Shown piece after piece: positions 50,809-59,731 of a stretch of 64,000 nt of DNA. The translations under genes were made by a program, and so were the position numbers. This DNA comes from an uncultured Corynebacterium sp. (GTDB lineage Bacteria > Actinomycetota > Actinomycetes > Mycobacteriales > Mycobacteriaceae): the NCBI GenBank assembly GCA_943914465.1, contig CALUCD010000004.1, forward strand, positions 124,001 through 188,000, read 5' to 3'. Every line of letters begins with the position of its first letter. Position 1 is the stretch's first letter. A model generated the notes under the pieces. That model ran no database searches and had not been told where the DNA came from. It saw nothing but the letters and a program-made list of their open reading frames with translations.

Positions 50809-51354
50809 ATGACCGTGTCCGCTGATGACATCGCCACTATCACTGCCCAGCTTGGCCGGACGCCGCGCGGGGTGCTTGAGGTTTCGTACCGTACGCCGGA
50901 TGGCCAGCCTGCGGTGGTGAAGACGGCGCCGCGGTTGGACGATGGTACTCCGTTTCCCACGTTGTATTACCTCACGGACCCGCGGCTGACGGCGGAGGCT
51001 TCGCGGCTGGAAGTTGCGCAGGTGATGAAGTGGATGGAGTCGCGTCTGGCTCAGTCGCCGCAGCTGCGGGAGGATTATGCCCGTGCGCATGAGCACTATT
51101 TGGCTGAGCGCAATGCGATTGAGGATCTGGGTACGGATTTTTCGGGCGGCGGGATGCCTGATCGGGTGAAATGCCTGCATGTGCTGATTGCTTACGCGTT
51201 GGCTAAGGGCCCTGGCCGCGTGCGTTTTGGTGATGAGGCGGTGGCGCTTGCCGCGGAGCATGGCCACCTGCGCGGTAGTGCGATTCCCGGTGACTGGCCC
51301 ACGCTTGAACAGTTGAGCATTTCGCTTATGGACGCTATCGGAGCCCCACAATGA
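50809..51354 (+). CDS. DUF501 protein
   Basis: The 181-residue DUF501 protein is conserved in actinobacteria between divIC and ppx. It has 'LGRTPRGVLEVSYRTPDGQPAVVKTAPRLDDGTPFPTLYYLTDPRLTAEASRLE', 'GMPDRVKCLHVLIAYALAKGPGRVRFGDEA'. The Cys/His and acidic positions in that second block could form a site, but no function is known to me. It starts at the ATG at 50809. Its TGA overlaps the ppx start as ATGA. Confidence 0.9.
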   Translation: MTVSADDIATITAQLGRTPRGVLEVSYRTPDGQPAVVKTAPRLDDGTPFPTLYYLTDPRLTAEASRLEVAQVMKWMESRLAQSPQLREDYARAHEHYLAERNAIEDLGTDFSGGGMPDRVKCLHVLIAYALAKGPGRVRFGDEAVALAAEHGHLRGSAIPGDWPTLEQLSISLMDAIGAPQ

Positions 51355-52280
51355 CCACCCTCGCTGCCGTGGACTGCGGTACCAATTCCATTCGCCTGCT
51401 GATTCATGACGCGGCGGCTGATACGGAGATCACCCGCCAGATGGAGATTGTTCGCATGGGTCAGGGGGTGGATGAGACGGGGCGTTTCCAGCCGGAGGCG
51501 ATTGAGCGCACCAGGGTCGCGCTTGAGGGCTACGTCGAGGAAATGCAGCGCCACGGGGTCACGCGGGTGCGCATGGTCGCTACGTCAGCCACGCGTGATG
51601 CGGCGAACCGGGACGAATTTTTCGCCATGACAGCCGAGCTTCTGGGCCGCATCCAGCCGGGTGTTATGGCCGAGGTGATTTCGGGGGAGGAGGAAGCGGC
51701 GCTGTCGTTTCGCGGAGCAACGGTGGATCTAGCCGGGCACGCCCGCGAGCCGTATTGTGTCATCGACCTCGGCGGGGGATCCACTGAGTTCGTGATGGAG
51801 ACTGCGTCGGGTCTGCATGCTGCTTCAACGCAGATGGGCTGCGTGCGGTTGACGGAGCGGTTCATGCACTCTGATCCGCCCACGATTGAAGAGCAGGACG
51901 CGGCGCGTGTGTATATCCGTGAGCGCATCGCGGAAGCGGACACGCTGGTGCCGCTTGCAGAAGCCAATACCGTAGTGGGCTGTGCGGGAACCTTCACCAC
52001 GCTGGCTGCCCTCGCGCAGGGGCTGCAGACCTATGACCCGCAGGCTATTCACATGTCGCGCATCCCGTTTGAGCGGATGAGGGAGGTGACGGCCGGGGTG
52101 AGGGGGAAGGCGGCGTCGATACGCGCGCAGCACCCGGTGATTCACGAGGGGCGCGCAGATGTGATCGGCGCGGGTGCGGTCGTGGTGGAAGAACTGACGG
52201 ATGCCTTTGAGCGTGCGGGGTGCACGCAGTTCGTGGTCAGTGAGAAGGACATCCTGGACGGGATCATCGCCAGCCTGTAG
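51351..52280 (+). CDS. ppx: Exopolyphosphatase / guanosine pentaphosphate phosphatase (Ppx/GppA)
   Basis: The 309-residue member of the ASKHA superfamily has 'AVDCGTNSIRLLIHD' (phosphate 1), 'VIDLGGGSTEFVM' (phosphate 2), 'VVGCAGTFTTLAALA' and 'VIGAGAVVVEELTDAF'. It removes terminal phosphates from polyphosphate and/or pppGpp. At about 309 residues it is the short actinobacterial form (Ppx2 type) without the C-terminal extension. The start overlaps the DUF501 stop (ATGA), completing the divIC-DUF501-ppx operon. Confidence 0.94.
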   Translation: MTTLAAVDCGTNSIRLLIHDAAADTEITRQMEIVRMGQGVDETGRFQPEAIERTRVALEGYVEEMQRHGVTRVRMVATSATRDAANRDEFFAMTAELLGRIQPGVMAEVISGEEEAALSFRGATVDLAGHAREPYCVIDLGGGSTEFVMETASGLHAASTQMGCVRLTERFMHSDPPTIEEQDAARVYIRERIAEADTLVPLAEANTVVGCAGTFTTLAALAQGLQTYDPQAIHMSRIPFERMREVTAGVRGKAASIRAQHPVIHEGRADVIGAGAVVVEELTDAFERAGCTQFVVSEKDILDGIIASL

Positions 52281-52336
52281 CCCCTCAGCTCCCAAGCCCC
52301 CCCGAGCGCGGCTGGCGAGATGCGATTAATCCACGT

Positions 52337-52633
52337 TTAATCCTCGTCTGGCTCGAAAATTTGCGGCTCGGTGTTCGCGTTTTTCCGGCCGCGCAGTGTG
52401 CGGCCCTTTGCGCCGCCGAAGGTGCGGTCGGTGCGGGCGTCTTTGACTTCGCGCATGCGTGGCTCTGGGTCGATGCGGTTGGCTATTGCCTTGCGCGCTG
52501 AGGTTGTGACCTGCTTGGTTACCGGGGAGTTCATCATGGATTGCGTGGCGTTGACGATCTGGTGGTAGCGCTTGCGCCCAGCTTTCGTGCCCATCACGTA
52601 CCCGGCAGCGGCGCCGACAACGAATTGAATCAT
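52337..52633 (-). CDS. Small YtxH-like protein
   Basis: The 98-residue protein starts at the ATG at 52633: a short hydrophobic N-terminus with Gly repeats (QFVVGAAAGYVMGTKAGRKRYHQIV), then a charged, Arg-rich C-terminal half ending in an acidic tail. This pattern is seen in YtxH-like stress proteins, but the similarity is only qualitative. It is convergent with ppx. The gap holds a small inverted repeat (GATTAA/TTAATC). Confidence 0.7.
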   Translation of the reverse strand: MIQFVVGAAAGYVMGTKAGRKRYHQIVNATQSMMNSPVTKQVTTSARKAIANRIDPEPRMREVKDARTDRTFGGAKGRTLRGRKNANTEPQIFEPDED

Positions 52634-52756
52634 GCGCACCAGACTACAGACTCAGCGGACAAATAAGCCCCGGCCTACGTGCGCTTGTGAGCGGTCTTGT
52701 ACTAAGTTGTGAGGAAGTATGTCATTCAATGAATGTTTAGTGAGGAATACGTGACA

Positions 52757-53920
52757 ATGACTCGCCCCACAATCATGACCGTTTATGGAACCCGCCCAGA
52801 GGCCATCAAGGTCGCCCCGGTGGTCAGCGCGCTGCAGGCGGATGACCGGTTCCACTCCGTCGTTGTGTCTACCGGCCAGCACCGCGAAATGCTGCAGCAG
52901 GTCAACCAGCGCTTTGGTATTGAGCCGAACCATGACCTCATGCTCATGCAACCGGGCCAATCGCTCAACCAGATCGTTTCTCGGGCGGTCGCGGGCCTGG
53001 ACAAGATCATTGAGGCAGAAACCCCTGACGTGATCATCGCTCAGGGCGATACCTCTACTGCGATGGGCGCTGCGCTTGCGGGCTTCCACCGGGGCGTTGC
53101 CGTTGTGCACCTGGAGGCAGGCCTGCGCACCGGCAATATTTCTTCACCGTTTCCTGAGGAAGCGAACCGCAAAATCATCGGCCAGGTGGCAAGCCTGCAC
53201 CTGGCACCCACACAGGAATCGCGTGAGAACCTGCGTCGTGAGAACTTCCGCAGCAAAGACATCGTGGTCACGGGCAACACGGTCATTGACGCGTTGCTCG
53301 CAGCGTCGAACTGGGAGGTGGAGTTTGATGACGCCCGCTTGCGCGACGCCTGCGCCTCTACGCGTGAGCTTTTGCTTGTGACAACGCACCGGCGTGAAAA
53401 CCTCCAGGCCATGAAGGAGATCGGCGGGGCACTTCAGGACCTGGCCACCGCCTACCCGGAGCGTATTTTCGCGTTGCCGCTGCACCTCAACCCCAGGGTG
53501 CGCGAAGCGATTCTGCCAGCGGTAGAGCGCCTGCCGAACGTGATCATCACCGACCCACTGCCGTATGACCAGTTCACCGCGTTGATGAACCGGGCCACGA
53601 TCGTGCTCACGGACTCGGGCGGTGTGCAGGAAGAGGCACCGTCCTTAGGCAAACCGGTGCTGGTTATGCGCGAGAACACAGAACGGCCAGAAGCTGTGGT
53701 CGCGGGCACAGTGAAGCTGGTGGGCACGGACCGGCAGCGCATCGTCGCTGAGACGCGAAACCTGCTGGATAACGAGGCGGCATATAACGCGATGGCCTAC
53801 GCCGTCAACCCCTACGGGGACGGCATGGCCGCCGCACGCACCGTTGCTGCCATTGCGGAGCTTACCGGGGTCGGCCACCGCATCGGCGAGTTCGACCCAC
53901 AACTGGTTGCCACGGCGTAG
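52757..53920 (+). CDS. wecB: UDP-N-acetylglucosamine 2-epimerase (non-hydrolysing)
   Basis: The 387-residue GT-B-like epimerase converts UDP-GlcNAc to UDP-ManNAc. It has 'IMTVYGTRPEAIKVAPVVSAL', 'VIIAQGDTSTAMGAALAGFHRGVAVVHLEAGLRTGNISSPFPEEANRKI', 'VTGNTVIDAL' and 'LTDSGGVQEEAPSLGKPVLVMRENTERPEAV'. The ATG at 52757 or the GTG at 52751 could start it; GAGGA is nearer the GTG. A 13-bp palindrome (CATTCA-A-TGAATG, 52723-52735) lies just upstream. Its product could feed the glycan locus that begins downstream of the next tRNA. Confidence 0.94.
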   Translation: MTRPTIMTVYGTRPEAIKVAPVVSALQADDRFHSVVVSTGQHREMLQQVNQRFGIEPNHDLMLMQPGQSLNQIVSRAVAGLDKIIEAETPDVIIAQGDTSTAMGAALAGFHRGVAVVHLEAGLRTGNISSPFPEEANRKIIGQVASLHLAPTQESRENLRRENFRSKDIVVTGNTVIDALLAASNWEVEFDDARLRDACASTRELLLVTTHRRENLQAMKEIGGALQDLATAYPERIFALPLHLNPRVREAILPAVERLPNVIITDPLPYDQFTALMNRATIVLTDSGGVQEEAPSLGKPVLVMRENTERPEAVVAGTVKLVGTDRQRIVAETRNLLDNEAAYNAMAYAVNPYGDGMAAARTVAAIAELTGVGHRIGEFDPQLVATA

Positions 53921-53993
53921 GCCGCTGAGTTTAGACGCTCTTTGCTCGCAGCAAGAAGCAATATGCGATTAGGGCGCGCGCATGAGCGCAAGT

Positions 53994-53999
53994 TATAGT
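53994..53999 (+). promoter_or_regulatory. Probable -10 element of the CAU tRNA
   Basis: TATAGT lies 20 bp before the tRNA, with a TTAGGG about 18 bp further upstream as a weak -35. Confidence 0.4.
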
Positions 54000-54019
54000 C
54001 GGAGGGCGCAACGCTTCTA

Positions 54020-54093
54020 GGGGCTATAGCTCAGTCGGTTAGAGCCGCGGACTCATAATCCGCTGGTCGCGGGTTCGAGCCCCGCTGGCCCCA
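54020..54093 (+). tRNA. tRNA with CAU anticodon (Met elongator or Ile2)
   Basis: A full cloverleaf can be drawn: acceptor GGGGCTA/TGGCCCC with one G-U pair, D-stem GCTC/GAGC, anticodon stem GCGGA/TCCGC with loop CTCATAA (anticodon 54054-54056), T-stem GCGGG/CCCGC with TTCGAGC, discriminator A93 at 54093. No CCA is encoded. CAU can be elongator Met or lysidine-modified Ile2; the sequence alone does not settle it. It sits at the boundary between core genes and the variable glycan region. Confidence 0.93.
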
Positions 54094-54149
54094 CACGTAC
54101 CCAGGTTCAGTGTGAATGTTCAGCACTTAACGATTTGAGGAGGCGACTG

Positions 54150-55451
54150 ATGAAGATCTTGGTCGTCTCGCAGTACTGGGATCCAGAAAATGGCGTACCG
54201 CAGAGACGGTGGGCGTGGTTCTCGCAAATATTGCGTGACGCCGGGCATGAGATCACAGTCGTTACACCCCCTCCTCACTACCTCAGGGATGTCTCGCTGC
54301 GTCAGTGGTGGCGTGAGCGGGGATTCAAAGCGTCGCCAGAACTCGAGGTCGGCGCATCGAGTGAGAAGATCATCCGGTCTGGATTCTTCCCAGGCGGCCA
54401 GTCGATTACCCAGAAGGCACTCAACCAAGCGGCTGTCGCGATTGGAGCGCTCCATGCAGTGCTGCGACCGACGGGTCCGCTCAGAGGATATAAACCAGAC
54501 CTTGTCGTAGGAACCGTGCCCGCGATCCCGACCGCCTTTGTGGCTCAGATCGCCGCGAGGCGCCACCACGTGCCGTACATGATCGATCTCCGGGATGCTT
54601 GGCCTGAGCTCCTCAGTGTTTCCGGCCGATGGAACGCAGGGACCGGACCGCCTTCGCCACGACAGCGAGTCCTTTCCCACGGGCCCCTCCAGGTGGTCTC
54701 GTTCATTACCGGCCGTGGATTGAACTGGGTGCTCAAACATGCTGCCCTGGTGATGGTGACTTCCCGCTATCTGGAATCGGATCTGTGCGATCGCTTTGCC
54801 CGGAGTAGCGCAGCTGGACGCAAAGCCGTCACTGTCAGGAATGTGTTTCCCCCACAAACAGTGGTGACGAAACGCCCGGCTCTCAGTAGCTCTGGAGCAT
54901 CGCTCAACGTTTTATACGCGGGTACGCTCGGGCGCGCACAGAACTTGCACAATGCGTTGAAAGCTGCGGCGATAGCTGCGGACAAGGGCCTTCGTGTCCA
55001 CCTGCGTTTGGTCGGTGCAGGCGCGGCTAAGAGACAACTTATTCGCACAGCCGAGGAGCTTGGAGTAGCGGCAGAGTTTGAAAACCGCAGAAGCGCGGAC
55101 AGCCTCGCCGAGCACTACCAGTGGGCCGATACAGCGCTGGTGCACCTCACCGACTGGGGGCCGCTCACACGTGCAGTTCCGTCGAAGACATATGAAATCA
55201 TGAGCCAGCGCCTGCACATCAGCGCAGTGGTCGCCGGTGAGACGGCTGAGCTGATTACTGAGCTGGCTGCTGGTGACGTCGTTCCCCCGGAGGACCCTGA
55301 TGCGCTCGCGGATCTGTGGCTAGCGCTTTCAAAGGATCGATCCCGCCTTGCAATTGGCACTCAGGCGGCGGAATGGATTGAAAACGAGCGGCATCACATC
55401 GCGCCGAAGGTGCTACTGGAGAGCGTAGAGCAAGCGAGAGGGACTGCGTGA
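54150..55451 (+). CDS. Glycosyltransferase family 4 (WbuB-like)
   Basis: The 433-residue GT-B protein starts at the ATG at 54150 with GAGGAGG upstream. The N-terminal 'KILVVSQYWDPENGVPQRRWAWFSQILRDAGHEITVVTPPPHY' is typical of WbuB-like GT4 enzymes. The C-terminal nucleotide-sugar site is visible in 'LNVLYAGTLGRAQNLHNALKAAAI' and 'AVPSKTYEIMSQRLHISAVVAGETAELI', with the EX7E-like region modified. The sugar and acceptor are unknown. It overlaps the next GT by GTGA. Confidence 0.88.
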   Translation: MKILVVSQYWDPENGVPQRRWAWFSQILRDAGHEITVVTPPPHYLRDVSLRQWWRERGFKASPELEVGASSEKIIRSGFFPGGQSITQKALNQAAVAIGALHAVLRPTGPLRGYKPDLVVGTVPAIPTAFVAQIAARRHHVPYMIDLRDAWPELLSVSGRWNAGTGPPSPRQRVLSHGPLQVVSFITGRGLNWVLKHAALVMVTSRYLESDLCDRFARSSAAGRKAVTVRNVFPPQTVVTKRPALSSSGASLNVLYAGTLGRAQNLHNALKAAAIAADKGLRVHLRLVGAGAAKRQLIRTAEELGVAAEFENRRSADSLAEHYQWADTALVHLTDWGPLTRAVPSKTYEIMSQRLHISAVVAGETAELITELAAGDVVPPEDPDALADLWLALSKDRSRLAIGTQAAEWIENERHHIAPKVLLESVEQARGTA

Positions 55452-56809
55452 GGGCACGCTACTTTCCGCTGCTCGCCTCCGCGATGGCGGTACAGGCATC
55501 CCAAGCGCCATCCGATTTCGCGAACAAGCTTTCACTGCGCATTTTCAATCGCCCGTTGGCTGCCCAGACGTCGCTGCTTCCGCTTGATGGGCGTCGCGCA
55601 TCAGACTTCTCAGTCCACATCACCGACTCGTGCACGGGTCCTTGGAACGGGCGTGTGCTGCACGTGCTCACTAACTCGTTGCCGCATTCGCGTGGGGGTT
55701 ACGCACTTCGCACGCACGCGATATTGGAAGCCGAACGCGATCTGGGCATTGAAGCCTCCGCCATCACGCGCCTTGGCTATCCGGCGGTGGTAGGCAAGCT
55801 GCCTTTCCAGGCGCACGAGGTGGTAGACGGTTTGTCGTATTGGCGAGCCTTGCCACCTACACTTTCGCCGCGCTTTACGCGACGGATGCGTACGCAAGCG
55901 CGCTACATCGCGGCAACCGCGCGTCGAACTGGGGCGAGCGTGCTACATGTGACAACACCTTGGACGAATGCAGTCGCAGCGTCGTGGGCTGCTGCCGAAT
56001 TAGCAATTCCATGGATCTACGAGGTTCGCGGGGAACCCGAGTCCACATGGGCCGCCGCTCAGCGCGCTGACGCCGACGCGTACGACAGCGAGTTCTACCG
56101 AGCCTCGCGGGCAAAAGAGAGCGAGGCGATGCGTGCAGCAGCCGCGGTGGTGGTGCTCAGCGAGCACGCCAGGCAAGATGTGGCGGGGCGAGCAGTGAGC
56201 ACACCGATTTCGGTCATACCGAACTGCATCCCAGAATCCACCTTGCACGAGGCAATACCCGCCGCTACCGCACGGGCAAAATTGGGTTTAGACGGACCCC
56301 GGTACGTCGGAGCTGTGAGCTCCCTCGTCTCTTACGAGGGGTTTGATGACTTGATCCGGGCGATGCCTTATCTTCCCGCCGATGTCAAACTTCTTCTGGT
56401 CGGCCAGGGCGCGTCGACGGCTCAACTCGTCGCTCTCGCTCGGGAGGAAGGGTTAGAGGGGAGAGTGCACTTCGCCGGTTGGAAATCCCCCGAGGAAGCT
56501 GGGTTGTGGTACTCGGCGTTGGACGTATTCGTAGTTCCCCGGAAAGATACGAGAGTGACCCGCGTAGTGACACCAATGAAGGCACTGCGCGCCCAAGCGC
56601 AGGGAATACCAGTCGTGGCATCCGATCTTCCTGCGCTGCGTGAAGTGACCGGGGGAGAGGCGACTTACGTACCTGCAGGCAACCCCCAAGCGCTAGCAGA
56701 TGGCATTCATCGGGCCTTGTCGTTGCCACGGACTCCAAGTGCACATGCGCAACATCGCACCTGGGCGTCGGCGGCTGCAGCATATGAGGACCTGTATTCG
56801 CAGCTGTAG
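55448..56809 (+). CDS. Glycosyltransferase family 4
   Basis: The 453-residue GT-B protein starts at the GTG overlapping the previous stop. Residues 1-65 are an extension; then 'VLHVLTNSLPHSRGGYALRTHAILEAERDLG' and the C-terminal 'RYVGAVSSLVSYEGFDDLIRAMPYLPADVKLLLVGQGASTAQL' and 'VVTPMKALRAQAQGIPVVASDLPALREVTGG' donor site. The usual C-terminal EX7E is present in altered form. It is coupled with the WbuB-like GT, so they probably act in sequence. Sugar specificity is unknown. Confidence 0.88.
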   Translation: MRARYFPLLASAMAVQASQAPSDFANKLSLRIFNRPLAAQTSLLPLDGRRASDFSVHITDSCTGPWNGRVLHVLTNSLPHSRGGYALRTHAILEAERDLGIEASAITRLGYPAVVGKLPFQAHEVVDGLSYWRALPPTLSPRFTRRMRTQARYIAATARRTGASVLHVTTPWTNAVAASWAAAELAIPWIYEVRGEPESTWAAAQRADADAYDSEFYRASRAKESEAMRAAAAVVVLSEHARQDVAGRAVSTPISVIPNCIPESTLHEAIPAATARAKLGLDGPRYVGAVSSLVSYEGFDDLIRAMPYLPADVKLLLVGQGASTAQLVALAREEGLEGRVHFAGWKSPEEAGLWYSALDVFVVPRKDTRVTRVVTPMKALRAQAQGIPVVASDLPALREVTGGEATYVPAGNPQALADGIHRALSLPRTPSAHAQHRTWASAAAAYEDLYSQL

Positions 56810-56812
56810 TTC

Positions 56813-58714
56813 TTAGACGGTAACGTGCGCGAGATTAAAACCGGCTGTCTCAACGATTGAGTTGGCGAGAAGCTCTGAATCGGCAATGTTCCAGGTGTGT
56901 GTAGACGCCCCCCTCATACACAGGTAGTTAAAGCTATCTGCTGCGTACACGTGCTTTCCCTTGGCCTGCACATCGATGAGGAACTCGCTGTCCTCGCCCG
57001 CAGTCCTATCGCGGAACGGGGACTCTTCGAAGGTCCGACGCCACCCGACCAGGGTGGATCCTGAGACAAATGGATGCCACACATGTTCTCGATGCGGCCA
57101 GCGGTGAACGATCAGATCGTGAGACGCGAGGTAGAAGTACAGCGACGCTTTACCTACAAGATCGGCATTCATGACTCGCAGGGTGTTGACCTGGTCGCGG
57201 AGATAGTTGGGAAGGTAAAAGTCATCGTCATCAAACTTCGCGACGATCTCCCCGCGCGCCTCAGCTACCAGCAGGTTCAGACAGTGACCGAGAGTCGTGT
57301 CCTGTGACGCTGTGAGCACACGAACTTCAGATATGCCGGCAGCTTGAGCGCGTGGCACAACATCATCGTCGAGCTTGATCCCGTGGGCCAACACAACAAG
57401 TTCAATATTGGGATAGTGTTGCGCCGCCACCTGTTGAATCAGGTGCTCGAGGGAGGCGTCCCGGTTCGTGGAGCAAATCACGGTGACCAACGGATCACCC
57501 GAATCTTTAAATGGGATACCAACGGTTTGAATGAGCGAGGCAGCCCGGTGACGGTAGGTGTGGTTCTCCCAGATGTTGCGTTGTGCGCGGTGGGCCATTC
57601 GCCGACGAAGCTGCTCGGACCCAACAAGTGCGCGGATCATGTTCTCGGCTTCAGGTTCAGTCGCTGCTGAGGCGACTTCATCTGGTTCGAAGAAGCGTCT
57701 GAGGGCTGCTGAGTCGGTCGTGAGCACTGGGGTGCCGGATGCTGAAATCTCGAAGATCCGCCGTGCACACATACTCGGGCTATCGACAACCGAGTTGACG
57801 TTTAAAAACAGCCTGTAAGAGCGGTAGGCAGTCAGCATCTCGGGGTACGGAAGTGAGCCCTTCACGTACTTTTGGAAGCGCGACGGGAATTGATATTTCG
57901 CTTCTCCGCCTGCGTGACGGGAGAAGATCGTGAAGCTAATTTCGTACCCTTCTGCGACATTGTGCGCCGCTCCAAGGAGTAGCTGCATCTGCTCGCGGCG
58001 CTCGGGGAATTTGTCCCTGAAATAGGTGCCGGCAAACGCAACGTCACCGCGCTGGCGCTCGAGGCCATTACGCGCCGGGTTATGGATTGCGGGTTGTGCG
58101 GCGAAGGGAAGAACGATGACTTCCGCCCCCGGCAGCTCAGATTGGTAGCGCGAGACCATATTTGTATCTGTAGTAGCCACTACATCGAACAGCGCGGCTG
58201 TCTCGAGGAAGTCGTCGAAGTGGGGAGGATCTTCCTTATTCCAGAACACCGTTGGGATTCCGAGGCTGTTGCATGTGGCGATAAGGTCCCGCAGATCGGC
58301 CGACGGCGCATTACTGCCGGTGAGTTGGTACCTCCAGGCTCCCGAGTTTCCAGCCCACGCAGACTCAACGAGAAGGAAATCAAGGCCCTGAAGCTCGGCC
58401 TCCGAAGTCTGCCCCGGGTCTAGCGGCACAAGGTTGAACTCCGGCCCCCACGCCAGAAACGAAAACTCATCAAGAATGCAACCAACCTTGAGATCGAAAC
58501 TTGGCGGGGTCGCGGGCGTTCTCAAGCCGGCAACCGAATCAAGAGCTTGGAATCCACTGTGCTGCGCGGCGAGGCGCTTCCGAGAATTCCGCGCGGTTAC
58601 AAGCTGGCGTGCCTTGCGTACCACGGGCTTTGGGGCGTGGCGAAAGAAGATCCGCTTTGCTCTTAGCTTGGCGCCTGCAAATTGCTGGCTGAGATTCAGG
58701 GGACGAACACCCAC
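56813..58714 (-). CDS. CgeB-like / GT2 fusion glycosyltransferase
   Basis: This 633-residue protein combines two parts. Residues about 60-390 resemble CgeB/DUF3880-type spore-surface GTs ('GIPTVFWNKEDPPHFDDFLETAALFDVVATTD', 'GTYFRDKFPERREQMQLLLGAA', 'LFLNVNSVVDSPSMCARRIFEISASGTPVLTTDSAALRRFF'). Residues about 400-633 form a GT2 domain ('VTVICSTNRDASLEHLIQQVAAQHYPNIELVVLAHG', DxDD-type FDDDDF at 494-499, 'GEDSEFLIDVQAKGKHVYAAD'). The start is GTG at 58714 with CAGGAG upstream. Convergent with the GT4 gene. Confidence 0.85.
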   Translation of the reverse strand: MGVRPLNLSQQFAGAKLRAKRIFFRHAPKPVVRKARQLVTARNSRKRLAAQHSGFQALDSVAGLRTPATPPSFDLKVGCILDEFSFLAWGPEFNLVPLDPGQTSEAELQGLDFLLVESAWAGNSGAWRYQLTGSNAPSADLRDLIATCNSLGIPTVFWNKEDPPHFDDFLETAALFDVVATTDTNMVSRYQSELPGAEVIVLPFAAQPAIHNPARNGLERQRGDVAFAGTYFRDKFPERREQMQLLLGAAHNVAEGYEISFTIFSRHAGGEAKYQFPSRFQKYVKGSLPYPEMLTAYRSYRLFLNVNSVVDSPSMCARRIFEISASGTPVLTTDSAALRRFFEPDEVASAATEPEAENMIRALVGSEQLRRRMAHRAQRNIWENHTYRHRAASLIQTVGIPFKDSGDPLVTVICSTNRDASLEHLIQQVAAQHYPNIELVVLAHGIKLDDDVVPRAQAAGISEVRVLTASQDTTLGHCLNLLVAEARGEIVAKFDDDDFYLPNYLRDQVNTLRVMNADLVGKASLYFYLASHDLIVHRWPHREHVWHPFVSGSTLVGWRRTFEESPFRDRTAGEDSEFLIDVQAKGKHVYAADSFNYLCMRGASTHTWNIADSELLANSIVETAGFNLAHVTV

Positions 58715-58801
58715 GTTACTTACTCCTGGCTAGTAGATACCGACACGATATTAGGTAAAATGCTGCGAATGGGCTCATTCTTAACTGAAAGGAGGGGGCC
58801 G

Positions 58802-59731
58802 GTGGGCACATCTCAGCGCCTGTCTGATGACGAGATCTCCAACATATCGGACCAGGAGGACGTGGTCTGCGAGGCTCGGGCCAAAACGCTGCTTGTAGAT
58901 ACTAGTAATCTGCGCAGGCTTAACGTTCGTCCGAGCTTGCCGAGGTACCTAACTCAACTATGGGGACGCCGACATTTCATCATCACTGACGCACGCTTTC
59001 GCGCGTTCCGCACTGCGAAGAGCTACCGGCTTTGGCGATTCTGGCTCGTTGCGCAACCTCTTCTCGAGGCCGCAATGTACGGGTTAATTTTCGGGCTTCT
59101 TCTCAAAACCTCGCGGGGGATTGAGAATTTTCTCGGGTTCTTGGTACTTGGAGTCACGTTTTTCAGCCTGCTAACTTCACTGGTCAACGGTGGTCAGTCG
59201 TTACTTCAGACCTCCAAGAATTTAATGCAAGCCTTCTCGTTCCCGCGGGCATCGCTAGTGCTTTCGCAATCGTTGCGGTACATGATCGACAGTTTGCCCG
59301 CGCTGCTGGTTGGGTTGGTCTTCGCATTAGCCACGCAATACCAGGAACCTATCTCATGGAAGATCATTTTTGTTGTGCCGCTGACGCTCCTCATGTGGCT
59401 GATGGGCACCGGGTTCATGTTCATTGTGGCCCGGTTGACGGCGTTTATCCCTGAACTCAAGGTTCTTATCAACCTCGGCCTACGTGGCTGGTTCTTTGCT
59501 TCCGGTGTCTTCTTCTCTCTTGAGAGGTTCGCCGACACACCCACGATGTACAAGCTCTTCTCAATCAACCCTGGCTACCTCTTCCTCAAGTCGGTACGAG
59601 ATTGTGCCATCTACGACACCATTCCGGCGCCTGAAATCTGGCTCTATCTCACAGCGTGGGCGGTGGCCGCGTTCTTTATAGGTCTGCTGTTTTTCTGGCG
59701 CGCGGAGGAACGATATGTGCACGTCAAATAG
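58802..59731 (+). CDS. ABC-2 type glycan export permease (Wzm/TagG-like)
   Basis: The 309-residue permease has a 50-residue polar N-terminus and about six membrane segments. It has 'LWGRRHFIITDARFRAFRTAKSYRLWRFWLVAQPLLEAAMYGLIFG', 'NLMQAFSFPRASLVLSQSLRYMIDSLPALLVG' and 'FASGVFFSLERF', the pattern of polysaccharide exporters. The start is the GTG at 58802 with AGGAGG upstream; longer frames lack a ribosome-binding site. It pairs with the overlapping ATPase. In mycobacteria the analogous pair exports galactan with GlfT1 between the genes; no GlfT1-like gene is here. Confidence 0.88.
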   Translation: MGTSQRLSDDEISNISDQEDVVCEARAKTLLVDTSNLRRLNVRPSLPRYLTQLWGRRHFIITDARFRAFRTAKSYRLWRFWLVAQPLLEAAMYGLIFGLLLKTSRGIENFLGFLVLGVTFFSLLTSLVNGGQSLLQTSKNLMQAFSFPRASLVLSQSLRYMIDSLPALLVGLVFALATQYQEPISWKIIFVVPLTLLMWLMGTGFMFIVARLTAFIPELKVLINLGLRGWFFASGVFFSLERFADTPTMYKLFSINPGYLFLKSVRDCAIYDTIPAPEIWLYLTAWAVAAFFIGLLFFWRAEERYVHVK

